64,000 nt of DNA from Akkermansia muciniphila. GTDB taxonomy: Bacteria; Verrucomicrobiota; Verrucomicrobiia; Verrucomicrobiales; Akkermansiaceae. Where the stretch lies: the NCBI GenBank assembly GCA_004557455.1, contig SFDX01000007.1, positions 1-64,000 of the forward strand, given 5' to 3'. The notes beneath the pieces were generated by a model that saw only the letters and a list, made by a program, of their open reading frames with translations, did no database searches and was not told the DNA's origin. Shown piece after piece: positions 43,868 to 51,172 of the stretch. Within the stretch, counting starts at the first letter, position 1. The number at the start of each line of letters is the position of its first letter. The position numbers were made by a program, and so were the translations under genes.

Positions 43868-44564
43868 CCCGCAACAGCTCTCCTGCAAGGAGGAAATCGA
43901 AGCCATCTTTAACCGCATGATGGCCAAACTCGACCTCATCGAACGCGACCGGGAACAAACGGCGGAAGCCCCGGAGCCGCCGCCCTCCCTGCCACCTTTC
44001 CCCGGTGCCTTCTGCCTGCATGATGTGGCTGACTGCGTGCGGCAGGCTCACGGCAGGGTGGAGCTCTGGGTTCGGGATGCTATCGCTGATGCCGGGTCGC
44101 CGCGTTGGCTGACCCTTTTCGGCAAGTCCGGTTCCGGTAAATCGCACCTGGCGCGCTTGGCACATTACCTGCTCCGCAAGGTCGGTGTACGTGCCGTGCT
44201 GCGCAGTTGGCCGAATCTTCAGGATGCTATCCTAACAGGCGACGGAGATGTTATCGCGAGGCTAGGTCGTGCGCCCGTGCTGCTGTTGGATGACTTCGGG
44301 GCAGGATACCCGACCGGTGACAAACGTGCCCGTTTGCTCGTAGCCAAGCTGTTCGAACTTTTCGAGCATCGCCGCAGCAAATGGACCCTGTTCGCCGGCA
44401 TGCTCACCCCGCAGGACATCAACGAGCAAATAGACCAGCGCATTGCCTCGCGCCTCTTCCGAGACCGCAACGAACTGGTCGACATGAGAAACGCCGATGA
44501 TTGGGGCTACCGCAACTTCCGCCGCCGCGCCGAAGCCGTACCGGACTTCACACCTCCGCAGTAA
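43845..44564 (+). CDS. DnaC/IstB-like AAA ATPase (helicase loader)
   Basis: 239 aa from ATG 43845. Walker A is TLFGKSGSGKSHLAR, Walker B VLLLDDFGAGY, with an arginine-finger-like RIASRLFRDRN near the C-terminus. It probably loads a replicative helicase at the site set by the overlapping upstream gene. IstB of IS21 is similar, but no IstA is present. The last seven codons (DFTPPQ then stop) come from the outer arm of repeat copy C, which overlaps the 3' end. Confidence 0.8.
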   Translation: MKPVMKCNPQQLSCKEEIEAIFNRMMAKLDLIERDREQTAEAPEPPPSLPPFPGAFCLHDVADCVRQAHGRVELWVRDAIADAGSPRWLTLFGKSGSGKSHLARLAHYLLRKVGVRAVLRSWPNLQDAILTGDGDVIARLGRAPVLLLDDFGAGYPTGDKRARLLVAKLFELFEHRRSKWTLFAGMLTPQDINEQIDQRIASRLFRDRNELVDMRNADDWGYRNFRRRAEAVPDFTPPQ

Positions 44565-44804
44565 GAGGAACCAAGAGTGTCGACGCGGAATTAAGGGAAT
44601 TTCAGGAAGGTTTGGGGCATGCTCAGCTCAGTGCAGACTGCATGCCGCCGCAGTAGTAGCTTCCAAAAATTCAAAGCTGCCTACTATGAGTTTGCTCTGA
44701 AGTCTTATCGAAGTTCCGAAGACCGATCAGTCTCCGAAAATTCCTTTCATTCCGCGGTCAGAAACTACTCGCTCTCTACCAAATCAGCGGTCTGAAGCCT
44801 CTCC
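44543..44804. mobile_element. Palindromic repeat family, copy C (inverted relative to B)
   Basis: The inner right arm ends CCGCGGTCAG at 44752-44761; the left inner arm at ~44579 is diverged (GACGCGGAATTAAGGGAA). The left outer arm overlaps the end of the DnaC-like gene and the right outer arm reaches ~44804. B and C bracket the replication-like pair in inverted orientation. Confidence 0.85.
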
Positions 44805-44866
44805 TACTCCCTCTGCATGGCTCGTCAGTTGGGTCATCTCTCAGCGGGGCGGGGATGGAAAAAGCC

Positions 44867-44895
44867 TTGCGGAGGGGGTCTTTGTGCGCTACAAT
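44867..44895 (+). promoter_or_regulatory. Promoter predicting a leaderless mRNA
   Basis: TTGCGG (44867-44872), 17 nt, TACAAT (44890-44895), then only 6 nt to ATG 44902. A start point 6-7 nt after the -10 box would fall on the ATG itself. Confidence 0.65.
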
Positions 44896-44901
44896 AGGCG
44901 C

Positions 44902-45378
44902 ATGAAAGAGATTCCCGCCATTGTACGCAGCATGCTGTTTATCCTCCGGATTTCCATGGGGATTTTCTTTCTGTACACGGGCATAGCGAAGGTGACGGAT
45001 TTGGGCACGACAGCGGAGTTTCTGACGCGCAGCAATATATTGCCGGAGATCTTCTCCATGCCCCTGGCGTGTACGGGGATAGCGATGGAAATCATCGTGG
45101 CGGTCTGCCTGATTTTTCGCCTGGAGTACCGCGGGGCGACGGTCTGGGCCGTCATCATGACCTCCGTCTTCGTTATCCTCTACATTCAGGCTTGGGCGCG
45201 GGGGCTGTCGCTGTCCTGCAACTGCTTCGGGGCGGAGCACGATGTAGTCAACTACCCGCAGGACATCACCATCCGCATCCTCATTCTGGGCGCGATGCTG
45301 CTGCTGCTCTGGGACTCCCGGCACCGCGCCCCCCTGCCCCACGCCTCCCGCAACTTCGACTTCTCCGAGGTGGAATGA
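44902..45378 (+). CDS. MauE/DoxX-family membrane protein
   Basis: 158 aa with four predicted membrane helices (about 10-30, 50-72, 78-98 and 120-138). The motif FFLYTGIAKVTDLG in the first helix region and LSCNCFGAE between helices 3 and 4 match MauE/DoxX-like proteins; the Cys pair in CNCFG is characteristic of MauE relatives linked to thiol-disulfide chemistry. No partner thioredoxin gene is adjacent. Confidence 0.8.
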   Translation: MKEIPAIVRSMLFILRISMGIFFLYTGIAKVTDLGTTAEFLTRSNILPEIFSMPLACTGIAMEIIVAVCLIFRLEYRGATVWAVIMTSVFVILYIQAWARGLSLSCNCFGAEHDVVNYPQDITIRILILGAMLLLLWDSRHRAPLPHASRNFDFSEVE

Positions 45379-45464
45379 AGCGCGCCCTTTCTGCGTCATC
45401 GGCGGGCCCGAGGGCGAATTGAATGAAAGAATCGGGCGCGGGCGCGCGTAGGAAAGGGTAGCAT

Positions 45465-47666
45465 ATGAAAACCAAGAAGCTACTGATAGCAATGGCATGC
45501 GGACTGGCCATGATGCCGGCCCTGCAGGCCGAGGAAGCAGCAGCGGGTGCGCCGGCACAGGTGCAGCAGCATCCGTACCTGAGCACCGCCATGTACCCCG
45601 CTTGGTCACAGTTGACCCCCGAGCGCGGCGTGGTGGATGTACGCCTGGCCCTAGGCAAAGCGAAGGCCGCCCTGGAAGCCATCTGCCGCGTAAAGCCCGA
45701 GGAAGCGACCTACGAGAACGTCTTTGCCGCCTACGAGATGATGGGCGAAGACCTGGACCGCGCGGAGAGCCTGCTGGCCCACCTGGGCTCCGTAATGGAC
45801 AGCCCTGCCCTGCGCGAGGCACAGGAGACCCTGCTGCCGGAACTCACCGAGTTCAGCTCCGGCGTGACCTCCAACGAGCAGCTGTGGAACGTGGTCAAGA
45901 ACGCCGCCGCCCAACCCTGGGTGAAGCAACTGGACGCCGAGCACCAACGCTTTGTACAGCAGGTGGTAGACGGATTCCGCGACAGCGGTGCCGACCTGCC
46001 CGCCGACAAGAAGGCCCGCAAGATGGAGATCCAGAAAGAGATGACCATGCTGCGGCATGACTTCTCCAAGCGAGTGCTCGACTCCACCAACGCTTGGAAA
46101 TGGGTGGTGACCGACAAGACCGAACTCGCCGGCCTGAGCGACTCCTGGCTGGAGCGCGCCGCCGGGGCAGCCCTGGCCGCCGGCTACGGCAGCAAAGAGA
46201 ACCCGCAGTGGCTCATCACCCTGGACTTCTCCTCCTGCGGCGATGTACTGCGCGACTGCACCGTGGAAGCCACCCGCCGCAAGGTGTGGGAGGCCCGCGA
46301 CCGCATCGGCTGCGGCGGTGAGACCGACACGGCGGACATCGTGGCCCGCATCATGGTGCTGCGCCAAGAGCTCGCCGAGCTGCTGGGCTTCGGCAACTAC
46401 TGCGACCTGATGACCGCCCGCCGCATGGTGCGCAACTCCGCCAACGCCGTGGCCTTTGTGGACGGCATGATGCAGCGCCTGAAACCCGCCTTCGACAAAG
46501 AATGCGCCGACTTCCTGGCCTTCGTTTCCCGCTGCAAGGGAGAGACCGTCACGAAGCTGAACCCCTGGGACCGCTTCTTCTACTCCCGCAAGATGGCGAA
46601 GGAACTCTACGACTTCGACCCCGAGACCCTGCGCCCCTACCTGCCCATGGAGCAGGTGATTGACGGCATGTTCCGCATCTTCTCCCACCTGTATGATGTG
46701 ACCTACACCGAGCTGCCCACCATTTGCCTGCAACCCGGCGAGACCTGCCCCGAGGGCAAGATCGAGGTGTGGCACCCGCAGGTGAAGCTCTACAAGGTGG
46801 TGGATAACAAGACCGGCGCGCACCTCGGCTCCTTCTACACAGACCTGTACCCCCGCGCCAGCAAGCGCGCCGGTGCCTGGGTGATGAGCATGCGCTACGG
46901 CACCCCCGCTACCGAGAACAAGCCGCACGAGCCGCACCTGGCTACCCTCTGCGGTAACCTGACCGCCCCCACGGCGGACAAGCCCGCCCTGCTGACCCAC
47001 TACGATGTGGAGACCATCTTCCACGAGTTCGGGCACATGATGCACTGCATGCTGGCCGACTCCAAGGTGCTGAGCCACATGGGCACGCATGTAGCCTGGG
47101 ACTTCGTGGAGCTGCCCAGCCAGCTGAACGAGAACTGGACCTGGGAGCCCGAGGGCCTGAAGCTCATCGCCAAGCACTACGAGAGCGGCGAGGCCCTGCC
47201 GGAGGAGCTGATGCGCAAGATGCTGGCCGCCCGCTACTTTATGCCTGCTACGGACAACATGGGGCAGCTTTGCCTGGCCAAGCTGGACCTGGAGATGCAC
47301 ACCAACTACGCCGCGAGCTTTGCGGGCAAAGACTTGGACGCTGCGACGAGCGAGCTGCTGCGTCCCTGGCGCATCCCGATGACCGTGGACTCCCACTCCA
47401 TCATGCGCAACCTGACGCACTGCATCAACGGCGGCTATGCCGGCGGTTACTACTCCTACAAGTGGGCCGAGGTGCTGGCTGCGGACGCCTTTACGCGCTT
47501 CAAGAAGGAGGGCGTGATGAATGCCGCCACCGGTGCTGCCTACCGCGAGGCGGTGCTCTCCAAGGGCGACAGCAAGCCCGCGGATGAGGTGTACCGCGAC
47601 TTCATGGGCCGCGACCCGAATCCGGACGCGCTGCTGCAATCGCAGGGGCTGCTGCCGGCGGAATAA
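45465..47666 (+). CDS. M3-family zinc metallopeptidase (Dcp/OpdA-like), exported
   Basis: 733 aa with a signal peptide (residues 1-22, LQAEE) so it probably acts in the periplasm, like peptidyl-dipeptidase Dcp relatives. The zinc motif HEFGH is at 520-524 (context ETIFHEFGHMMHCML), with the downstream Glu in DFVELPSQLNENW, and the C-terminal RGSYYSYKW-like block is GGYAGGYYSYKWAEVLAAD. It degrades oligopeptides. It is a stand-alone gene with its own terminator. Confidence 0.92.
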   Translation: MKTKKLLIAMACGLAMMPALQAEEAAAGAPAQVQQHPYLSTAMYPAWSQLTPERGVVDVRLALGKAKAALEAICRVKPEEATYENVFAAYEMMGEDLDRAESLLAHLGSVMDSPALREAQETLLPELTEFSSGVTSNEQLWNVVKNAAAQPWVKQLDAEHQRFVQQVVDGFRDSGADLPADKKARKMEIQKEMTMLRHDFSKRVLDSTNAWKWVVTDKTELAGLSDSWLERAAGAALAAGYGSKENPQWLITLDFSSCGDVLRDCTVEATRRKVWEARDRIGCGGETDTADIVARIMVLRQELAELLGFGNYCDLMTARRMVRNSANAVAFVDGMMQRLKPAFDKECADFLAFVSRCKGETVTKLNPWDRFFYSRKMAKELYDFDPETLRPYLPMEQVIDGMFRIFSHLYDVTYTELPTICLQPGETCPEGKIEVWHPQVKLYKVVDNKTGAHLGSFYTDLYPRASKRAGAWVMSMRYGTPATENKPHEPHLATLCGNLTAPTADKPALLTHYDVETIFHEFGHMMHCMLADSKVLSHMGTHVAWDFVELPSQLNENWTWEPEGLKLIAKHYESGEALPEELMRKMLAARYFMPATDNMGQLCLAKLDLEMHTNYAASFAGKDLDAATSELLRPWRIPMTVDSHSIMRNLTHCINGGYAGGYYSYKWAEVLAADAFTRFKKEGVMNAATGAAYREAVLSKGDSKPADEVYRDFMGRDPNPDALLQSQGLLPAE

Positions 47667-47688
47667 ACCGCAGACGACTCTGACACAA

Positions 47689-47719
47689 GGGGGCAAGGGC
47701 TGATACGGTCCTTGCCCCC
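47689..47719. terminator. Bidirectional terminator hairpin
   Basis: GGGGGCAAGG (47689-47698) pairs with CCTTGCCCCC (47710-47719), followed by a short T-containing tail on the plus strand. It lies between the convergent M3 peptidase and mnmE genes. Confidence 0.65.
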
Positions 47720-47731
47720 TACCCTTTTGCG

Positions 47732-49057
47732 CTACTTGCCCAGGCAGAAGGTCGAAAACACGCGGTCCAAGATGTCCTCCGTATCCACCCGTCCGGTGAT
47801 GCTGCCGAGGGCATCCAGCGCCTCATGCAGGTCGATGTCAATGAGATCCGGACTCTCCCCCGCGAACAATCCTGCCCGAGCGCGGCGGAGGGCCTCGACG
47901 GCCTGTTGCAGGGCGAAGCGGTGGCGTGTGTTGACGGCAGCCACGGTGTCGGCCTCCCCCAAGCTGCGCAGGAAGAGGCTGCGGATGGCTCGCCCGAGGT
48001 CCTCCCGCCCCCTGCCCTGCGCGCAGGAAATGCGGATGCCGGGCTTGCCCGCCCAGGCGGGGTGCTCCGGCAGATCCGCCTTGTTGAGCACAAGCAGGCA
48101 ATGCGCCCCGGGCGGCGGGGGCGGAAGGGGCACCGGCGGCTGCGACACATCCGCTACCTCCAGCACCAGGTCGGCGGCGGCGAGTGCCCGGCGGCTGCGC
48201 TCCATGCCGCATTGCTCCAAGCTGTCCTCACTGCTGTGCAGCCCCGCTGTGTCGATGAGGCGCAGGCAGAGACCGCCGAGGCTGAGGGGGGCCTCGATGG
48301 TGTCGCGCGTGGTGCCGGCGCGGTCGCTGACGATGGCGCGGTCGTAACCCAGCAGCATGTTCAGCAGGCTGGATTTGCCCACATTCGGGGCACCGACGAT
48401 GACCGTACGCACCCCCTCGCGGAGCAAACGCCCGCCCTCCGCCGTAGCCAACAGCGCATTCACCTGCTCCTCCGCGGCCTGCAGTTGCCCGCTCAGGCTC
48501 TCCACCGTGGCGGGGGGGATGTCCTCCTCCGGAAAGTCAATGTAGGCGGTCACATGGGCCGCAACGTCAATCAAGCCATCCAGCGCGACCTGCACCCTGT
48601 CGGCGATGGCGCCCTGCAACTGGTGCTGAGCCGCGCGCAGGGCGAGGTCGCTCCCGGCATGGATGATGTCCATAATGGCCTCCGCCCGGGTGAGGTCGAG
48701 CTTGCCGTTCTCGAAGGCGCGGCGGGAGAACTCGCCGGGCTCCGCCGGAACAGCCCCGCAGGCGAAGAGGCGCTCCAGCACGCGCTCCGTGACGAGGATG
48801 CCGCCGTGGCAGGAGATCTCGACCACATCCTCACCCGTAAAACTGGCGGGGGCCGCAAAGTAGGTGACCACCACCTCGTCCAGCACGCTGCCGTCCTCCG
48901 CCCGCACCCGGGCAAAAGTCGCAAGGCGGGGCTGCAAGGGCTTGCCGCCCAGGGCGGCGGACGCCACATCATGGGCCTGCGGACCGCTGAGGCGCAGGAT
49001 GGCTAAGGCCCCTACCCCGTCCGGTGTCGCACGCGCTGCAATGGTTGTTCCGTTCAT
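47732..49057 (-). CDS. mnmE: tRNA modification GTPase MnmE
   Basis: 441 aa. The N-terminal tetrahydrofolate-binding domain opens TIAARATPDGVGALAILRLSG; the G domain (~210-370) has GAPNVGKSSLLNMLLG, DRAGTTRD, DTAGL and LNKADL; the C-terminus ends FCLGK, supplying the catalytic Cys. With MnmG it installs the cmnm5U modification at tRNA wobble uridines. The start at 49057 gives the normal N-terminus; a longer frame is not needed. In many bacteria mnmE lies near the origin, which fits the oriC signals 6 kb away. Confidence 0.96.
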   Translation of the reverse strand: MNGTTIAARATPDGVGALAILRLSGPQAHDVASAALGGKPLQPRLATFARVRAEDGSVLDEVVVTYFAAPASFTGEDVVEISCHGGILVTERVLERLFACGAVPAEPGEFSRRAFENGKLDLTRAEAIMDIIHAGSDLALRAAQHQLQGAIADRVQVALDGLIDVAAHVTAYIDFPEEDIPPATVESLSGQLQAAEEQVNALLATAEGGRLLREGVRTVIVGAPNVGKSSLLNMLLGYDRAIVSDRAGTTRDTIEAPLSLGGLCLRLIDTAGLHSSEDSLEQCGMERSRRALAAADLVLEVADVSQPPVPLPPPPPGAHCLLVLNKADLPEHPAWAGKPGIRISCAQGRGREDLGRAIRSLFLRSLGEADTVAAVNTRHRFALQQAVEALRRARAGLFAGESPDLIDIDLHEALDALGSITGRVDTEDILDRVFSTFCLGK

Positions 49058-49166
49058 TTGCCCTATTGTTGCATATTCTACCCCGAGTGAAAAGCGCAAT
49101 TTTTGCTTTCAAAGACAAATTTTTTTACTCTTCCTGAATTTTTTTTCCTAAACACGCATTTTAGAC

Positions 49167-49194
49167 TTGACGTCGGCGTAATTTGGTGTATACT
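49167..49194 (+). promoter_or_regulatory. Promoter of the 40-aa lipoprotein
   Basis: TTGACG (49167-49172), 16 nt, TATACT (49189-49194). A leader of about 60 nt precedes ATG 49264; 49070-49165 is AT-rich and UP-element-like. Confidence 0.7.
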
Positions 49195-49263
49195 CATTCG
49201 CGACCTCACCAATCTATTCCGGGTTGGCGGAAGGTCATTAACCTAAAAAGTAAGCAAGATAAT

Positions 49264-49386
49264 ATGAAGACCATCGCTATTCTCGCTCTTACGGCCGCCG
49301 CTCTGGTTTCCTGCCAGCAGCAGCAGCAGCCCCAGCCGACCACCCCGGAGCCCCAGCCGGTTGCTCCCGTCAAGGCTAAGAAGTAA
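49264..49386 (+). CDS. Small Gln/Pro-rich lipoprotein, 40 aa
   Basis: The precursor is only 40 residues: a lipoprotein signal with lipobox LVSC (Cys17), then five Gln, a Pro/Glu-rich stretch and a basic end (VKAKK). The mature part is 24 residues, so it can hardly form a fold; a Lys-rich end could contact peptidoglycan or DNA-free envelope surfaces. A strong promoter and a strong terminator frame it as an independent, probably abundant, transcript. Function unknown. Confidence 0.75.
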   Translation: MKTIAILALTAAALVSCQQQQQPQPTTPEPQPVAPVKAKK

Positions 49387-49422
49387 GCAAGCGAGGGGAG
49401 GTAAAACTCCTTACACTGCTTT

Positions 49423-49460
49423 AGCGCGCTTGGATGTACGTCCGAGCGCGCTCTTTTTTT
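49423..49460 (+). terminator. Strong rho-independent terminator
   Basis: AGCGCGCTTGGA (49423-49434) pairs with TCCGAGCGCGCT (49441-49452; one G-T style mismatch), followed by CTTTTTTT. Confidence 0.9.
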
Positions 49461-49468
49461 CAAGGGTG

Positions 49469-49975
49469 ATGAGTAAAGTGCATACCATTTGGGGTTGCTC
49501 TGTGGCGCTTGCAGCACTGGGTGTGCTGTATGCAGCGGCTTACCGCTTGCACCGCCACGCGCCTGTGCAGCCGGTTCCTTTCTCGCACACCACGCATGCG
49601 GAGACGGCGGGTATACCCTGCCTGCATTGTCACACGGATGCCGAGCGCGCTGCCGGGGCCGGTCTGCCTTCCGCGGGGAGCTGCCTGGATTGCCACCTGC
49701 ATCTGCTGGCGGAGGACCCGCGCTTGCTGCCCGTGCAGGCGGCGGCCAACCCGGACCATCCTGCCTACACGGGGGAGCCTCTGCGTTGGGTGCGGACGGC
49801 CCCCCTGCCCGCTCATGTGCATTTTCACCACCGCGCCCACACGGTGCTCGCCGGGCAGGACTGCGCGCGCTGCCACCCCACCCCGGGGGAGTCCGCCGGC
49901 TTTACCATGGACGCCTGCCTGCAGTGCCACCGGGAGGAGAAAGCCTCCACGGCCTGCACCACATGCCACCACTGA
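49469..49975 (+). CDS. Pentahaem c-type cytochrome, membrane-anchored
   Basis: 168 aa. An N-terminal uncleaved membrane helix (IWGCSVALAALGVLYAAAY) precedes five CxxCH haem sites: CLHCH, CLDCH, CARCH, CLQCH and the C-terminal CTTCH, with additional His residues (FSHTTHAE, VHFHHRAH) as distal ligands. The arrangement resembles the N-terminal part of ActA, the pentahaem subunit of alternative complex III, and related cytochrome c7-like proteins. No other complex III subunits are present, so it may act alone in periplasmic electron transfer. Start ATG 49469 lies 9 nt after the upstream T-run. Confidence 0.85.
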   Translation: MSKVHTIWGCSVALAALGVLYAAAYRLHRHAPVQPVPFSHTTHAETAGIPCLHCHTDAERAAGAGLPSAGSCLDCHLHLLAEDPRLLPVQAAANPDHPAYTGEPLRWVRTAPLPAHVHFHHRAHTVLAGQDCARCHPTPGESAGFTMDACLQCHREEKASTACTTCHH

Positions 49976-50038
49976 TTTTACCCCGCGCCCTATTTTGGGC
50001 TTGCATCCCGCCCCGCTTTGCTTTATTGTAATGGCGTT

Positions 50039-50800
50039 ATGCGCACGATACGGATACTCCTCCCGGCCCTGGCTGCCGCCTGTCTCCTTTCCCACTGCAC
50101 TAACCTGCAATCCGAAACCGGTCTGTATGATGTGCAGCTTCGCCGCTCTGCCAAGGTGAGTGCCTCCGGTTTTTGGCTGGAGGGCGACCCCTCTCGCTAC
50201 GGCAACGTTAAGCGGGGTACCGTTTACATCGCACCGCTGGATGTGAGCCGTATTCAAGCCGATGAGCCTGAGGCAGCCGCCCTGTTGCAGAAGAAAATGG
50301 AAGAGTACATGCAGGAGAGTATCACGAATGCCTTGGCTACGATTAACAAAGAGATGAACTGCCGATGGACGATCACTCCCAAACCTCAGGGGGCTACTCT
50401 GTGCATCAAGCTCGCAGTCGTTTCCTTCACCCCTCAGCATTCGGCAGCGCGTTGGCTGGGTGCTATCGGCAGTTTCTTCAGTCCCGTGCCGGGGACAGGT
50501 AACATTGTGGAGCATCTCACGACCGGCAGAATTGTGGTGGAGGCTACCGCGCGCGACGGGAGAACCAACAAGCTGCTGATGGCTTTCAAGGACCATAATC
50601 ACCGCAATCCGCGTTTCTACGAGAAGGATGCCTACACGTCTGAAGGAGTGGCTCTCACCAATCTCAAAGAGTGGGCCCACGAGATGGGGCGGCTGCTTAT
50701 TGCAGGCAGTACGGCCCTGCGCAAAGGTACCTCGGTGGAGAAAATGCTGGAGGAGGAGAGCTTCCTCCATTCCGTCGGGCGACGGGCTTTCGAAGATTAG
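50039..50800 (+). CDS. Lipoprotein, DUF3313-like
   Basis: 253 aa from ATG 50039. The signal peptide ends in LLSHC, a lipobox. The mature protein begins TNLQSETGLYDVQ and has a two-part beta domain with the repeated sense of DUF3313 proteins: RGTVYIAPLDVSRI, then LCIKLAVVSFTPQHS and GRIVVEATARDGRTNKLLMAF. DUF3313 lipoproteins have no established function. A TTGCAT / TATTGT promoter-like pair lies just upstream. Confidence 0.65.
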   Translation: MRTIRILLPALAAACLLSHCTNLQSETGLYDVQLRRSAKVSASGFWLEGDPSRYGNVKRGTVYIAPLDVSRIQADEPEAAALLQKKMEEYMQESITNALATINKEMNCRWTITPKPQGATLCIKLAVVSFTPQHSAARWLGAIGSFFSPVPGTGNIVEHLTTGRIVVEATARDGRTNKLLMAFKDHNHRNPRFYEKDAYTSEGVALTNLKEWAHEMGRLLIAGSTALRKGTSVEKMLEEESFLHSVGRRAFED

Positions 50801-51096
50801 CCCCCTGCCCTACCGACAAAGAGAGCCGCTGTGCCGTCCATGGAGCGAGAACTACGTCCCCGATTTTTACTGGTGGGTGCAGAGTTCGGGTCGTCTGAGG
50901 TATCCTCGGTGGGACGGAACATCTTACCCGATACATTAGCCCCTTGTTTTACAACAACGGTCCGAGCCTTTAGTCCATAAAAGTCACGAACACAGCAGCT
51001 GACAATAGGTATACCACATTCCGGGGCCTATGGCAAGCAAAAAAAGAAGAAAGGTCTAAATGTTTGTAAGTCGTTGATACTCAACGACTTAGAGAA

Positions 51097-51112
51097 TGTT
51101 CCACATGGAACA
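51097..51112. promoter_or_regulatory. parS: parS-like site 1
   Basis: TGTTCCACATGGAACA is palindromic except for its central AT-for-CG pair and differs by one base from TGTTCCACGTGGAACA, a canonical ParB-binding parS form. Confidence 0.75.
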
Positions 51113-51134
51113 TAGGCATTCTGCACACAGAGGA

Positions 51135-51163
51135 TTGACAAAACGGGGGTATCAGGGTATAAT
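51135..51163 (+). promoter_or_regulatory. argS promoter, consensus
   Basis: TTGACA (51135-51140), 17 nt, TATAAT (51158-51163), both boxes perfect. ATG 51173 is 9 nt downstream. A three-codon frame (ATG ACC AAA TGA at 51165) ends overlapping the argS start. Confidence 0.8.
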
Positions 51164-51172
51164 AATGACCAA

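Larger units (their letters stand above)
50801..51172. promoter_or_regulatory. Intergenic control region with palindrome, parS-like site and argS promoter
   Basis: No gene is seen in 372 nt. The right third holds a perfect 23-bp palindrome (51068-51090) whose core is TCGTTGATACTCAACGA, a parS-like site (51097-51112) and the argS promoter (51135-51163). The palindrome core recurs in the candidate origin at 55.06 and 55.20 kb. The left part (50801-51000) looks featureless. Confidence 0.6.

Noticed and set aside
42363..44804. Insertion sequence or IS21-like element
   Set aside because: The ATPase resembles IstB, but no IstA transposase or other DDE gene is present and the partner is initiator-like.
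47689..47719. Hairpin as attachment site
   Set aside because: It is better explained as a shared terminator between convergent genes.
50870..50945. tRNA-like T-loop (gagttcgggtc)
   Set aside because: No acceptor stem, anticodon arm or 3' T-stem partner could be folded around it.
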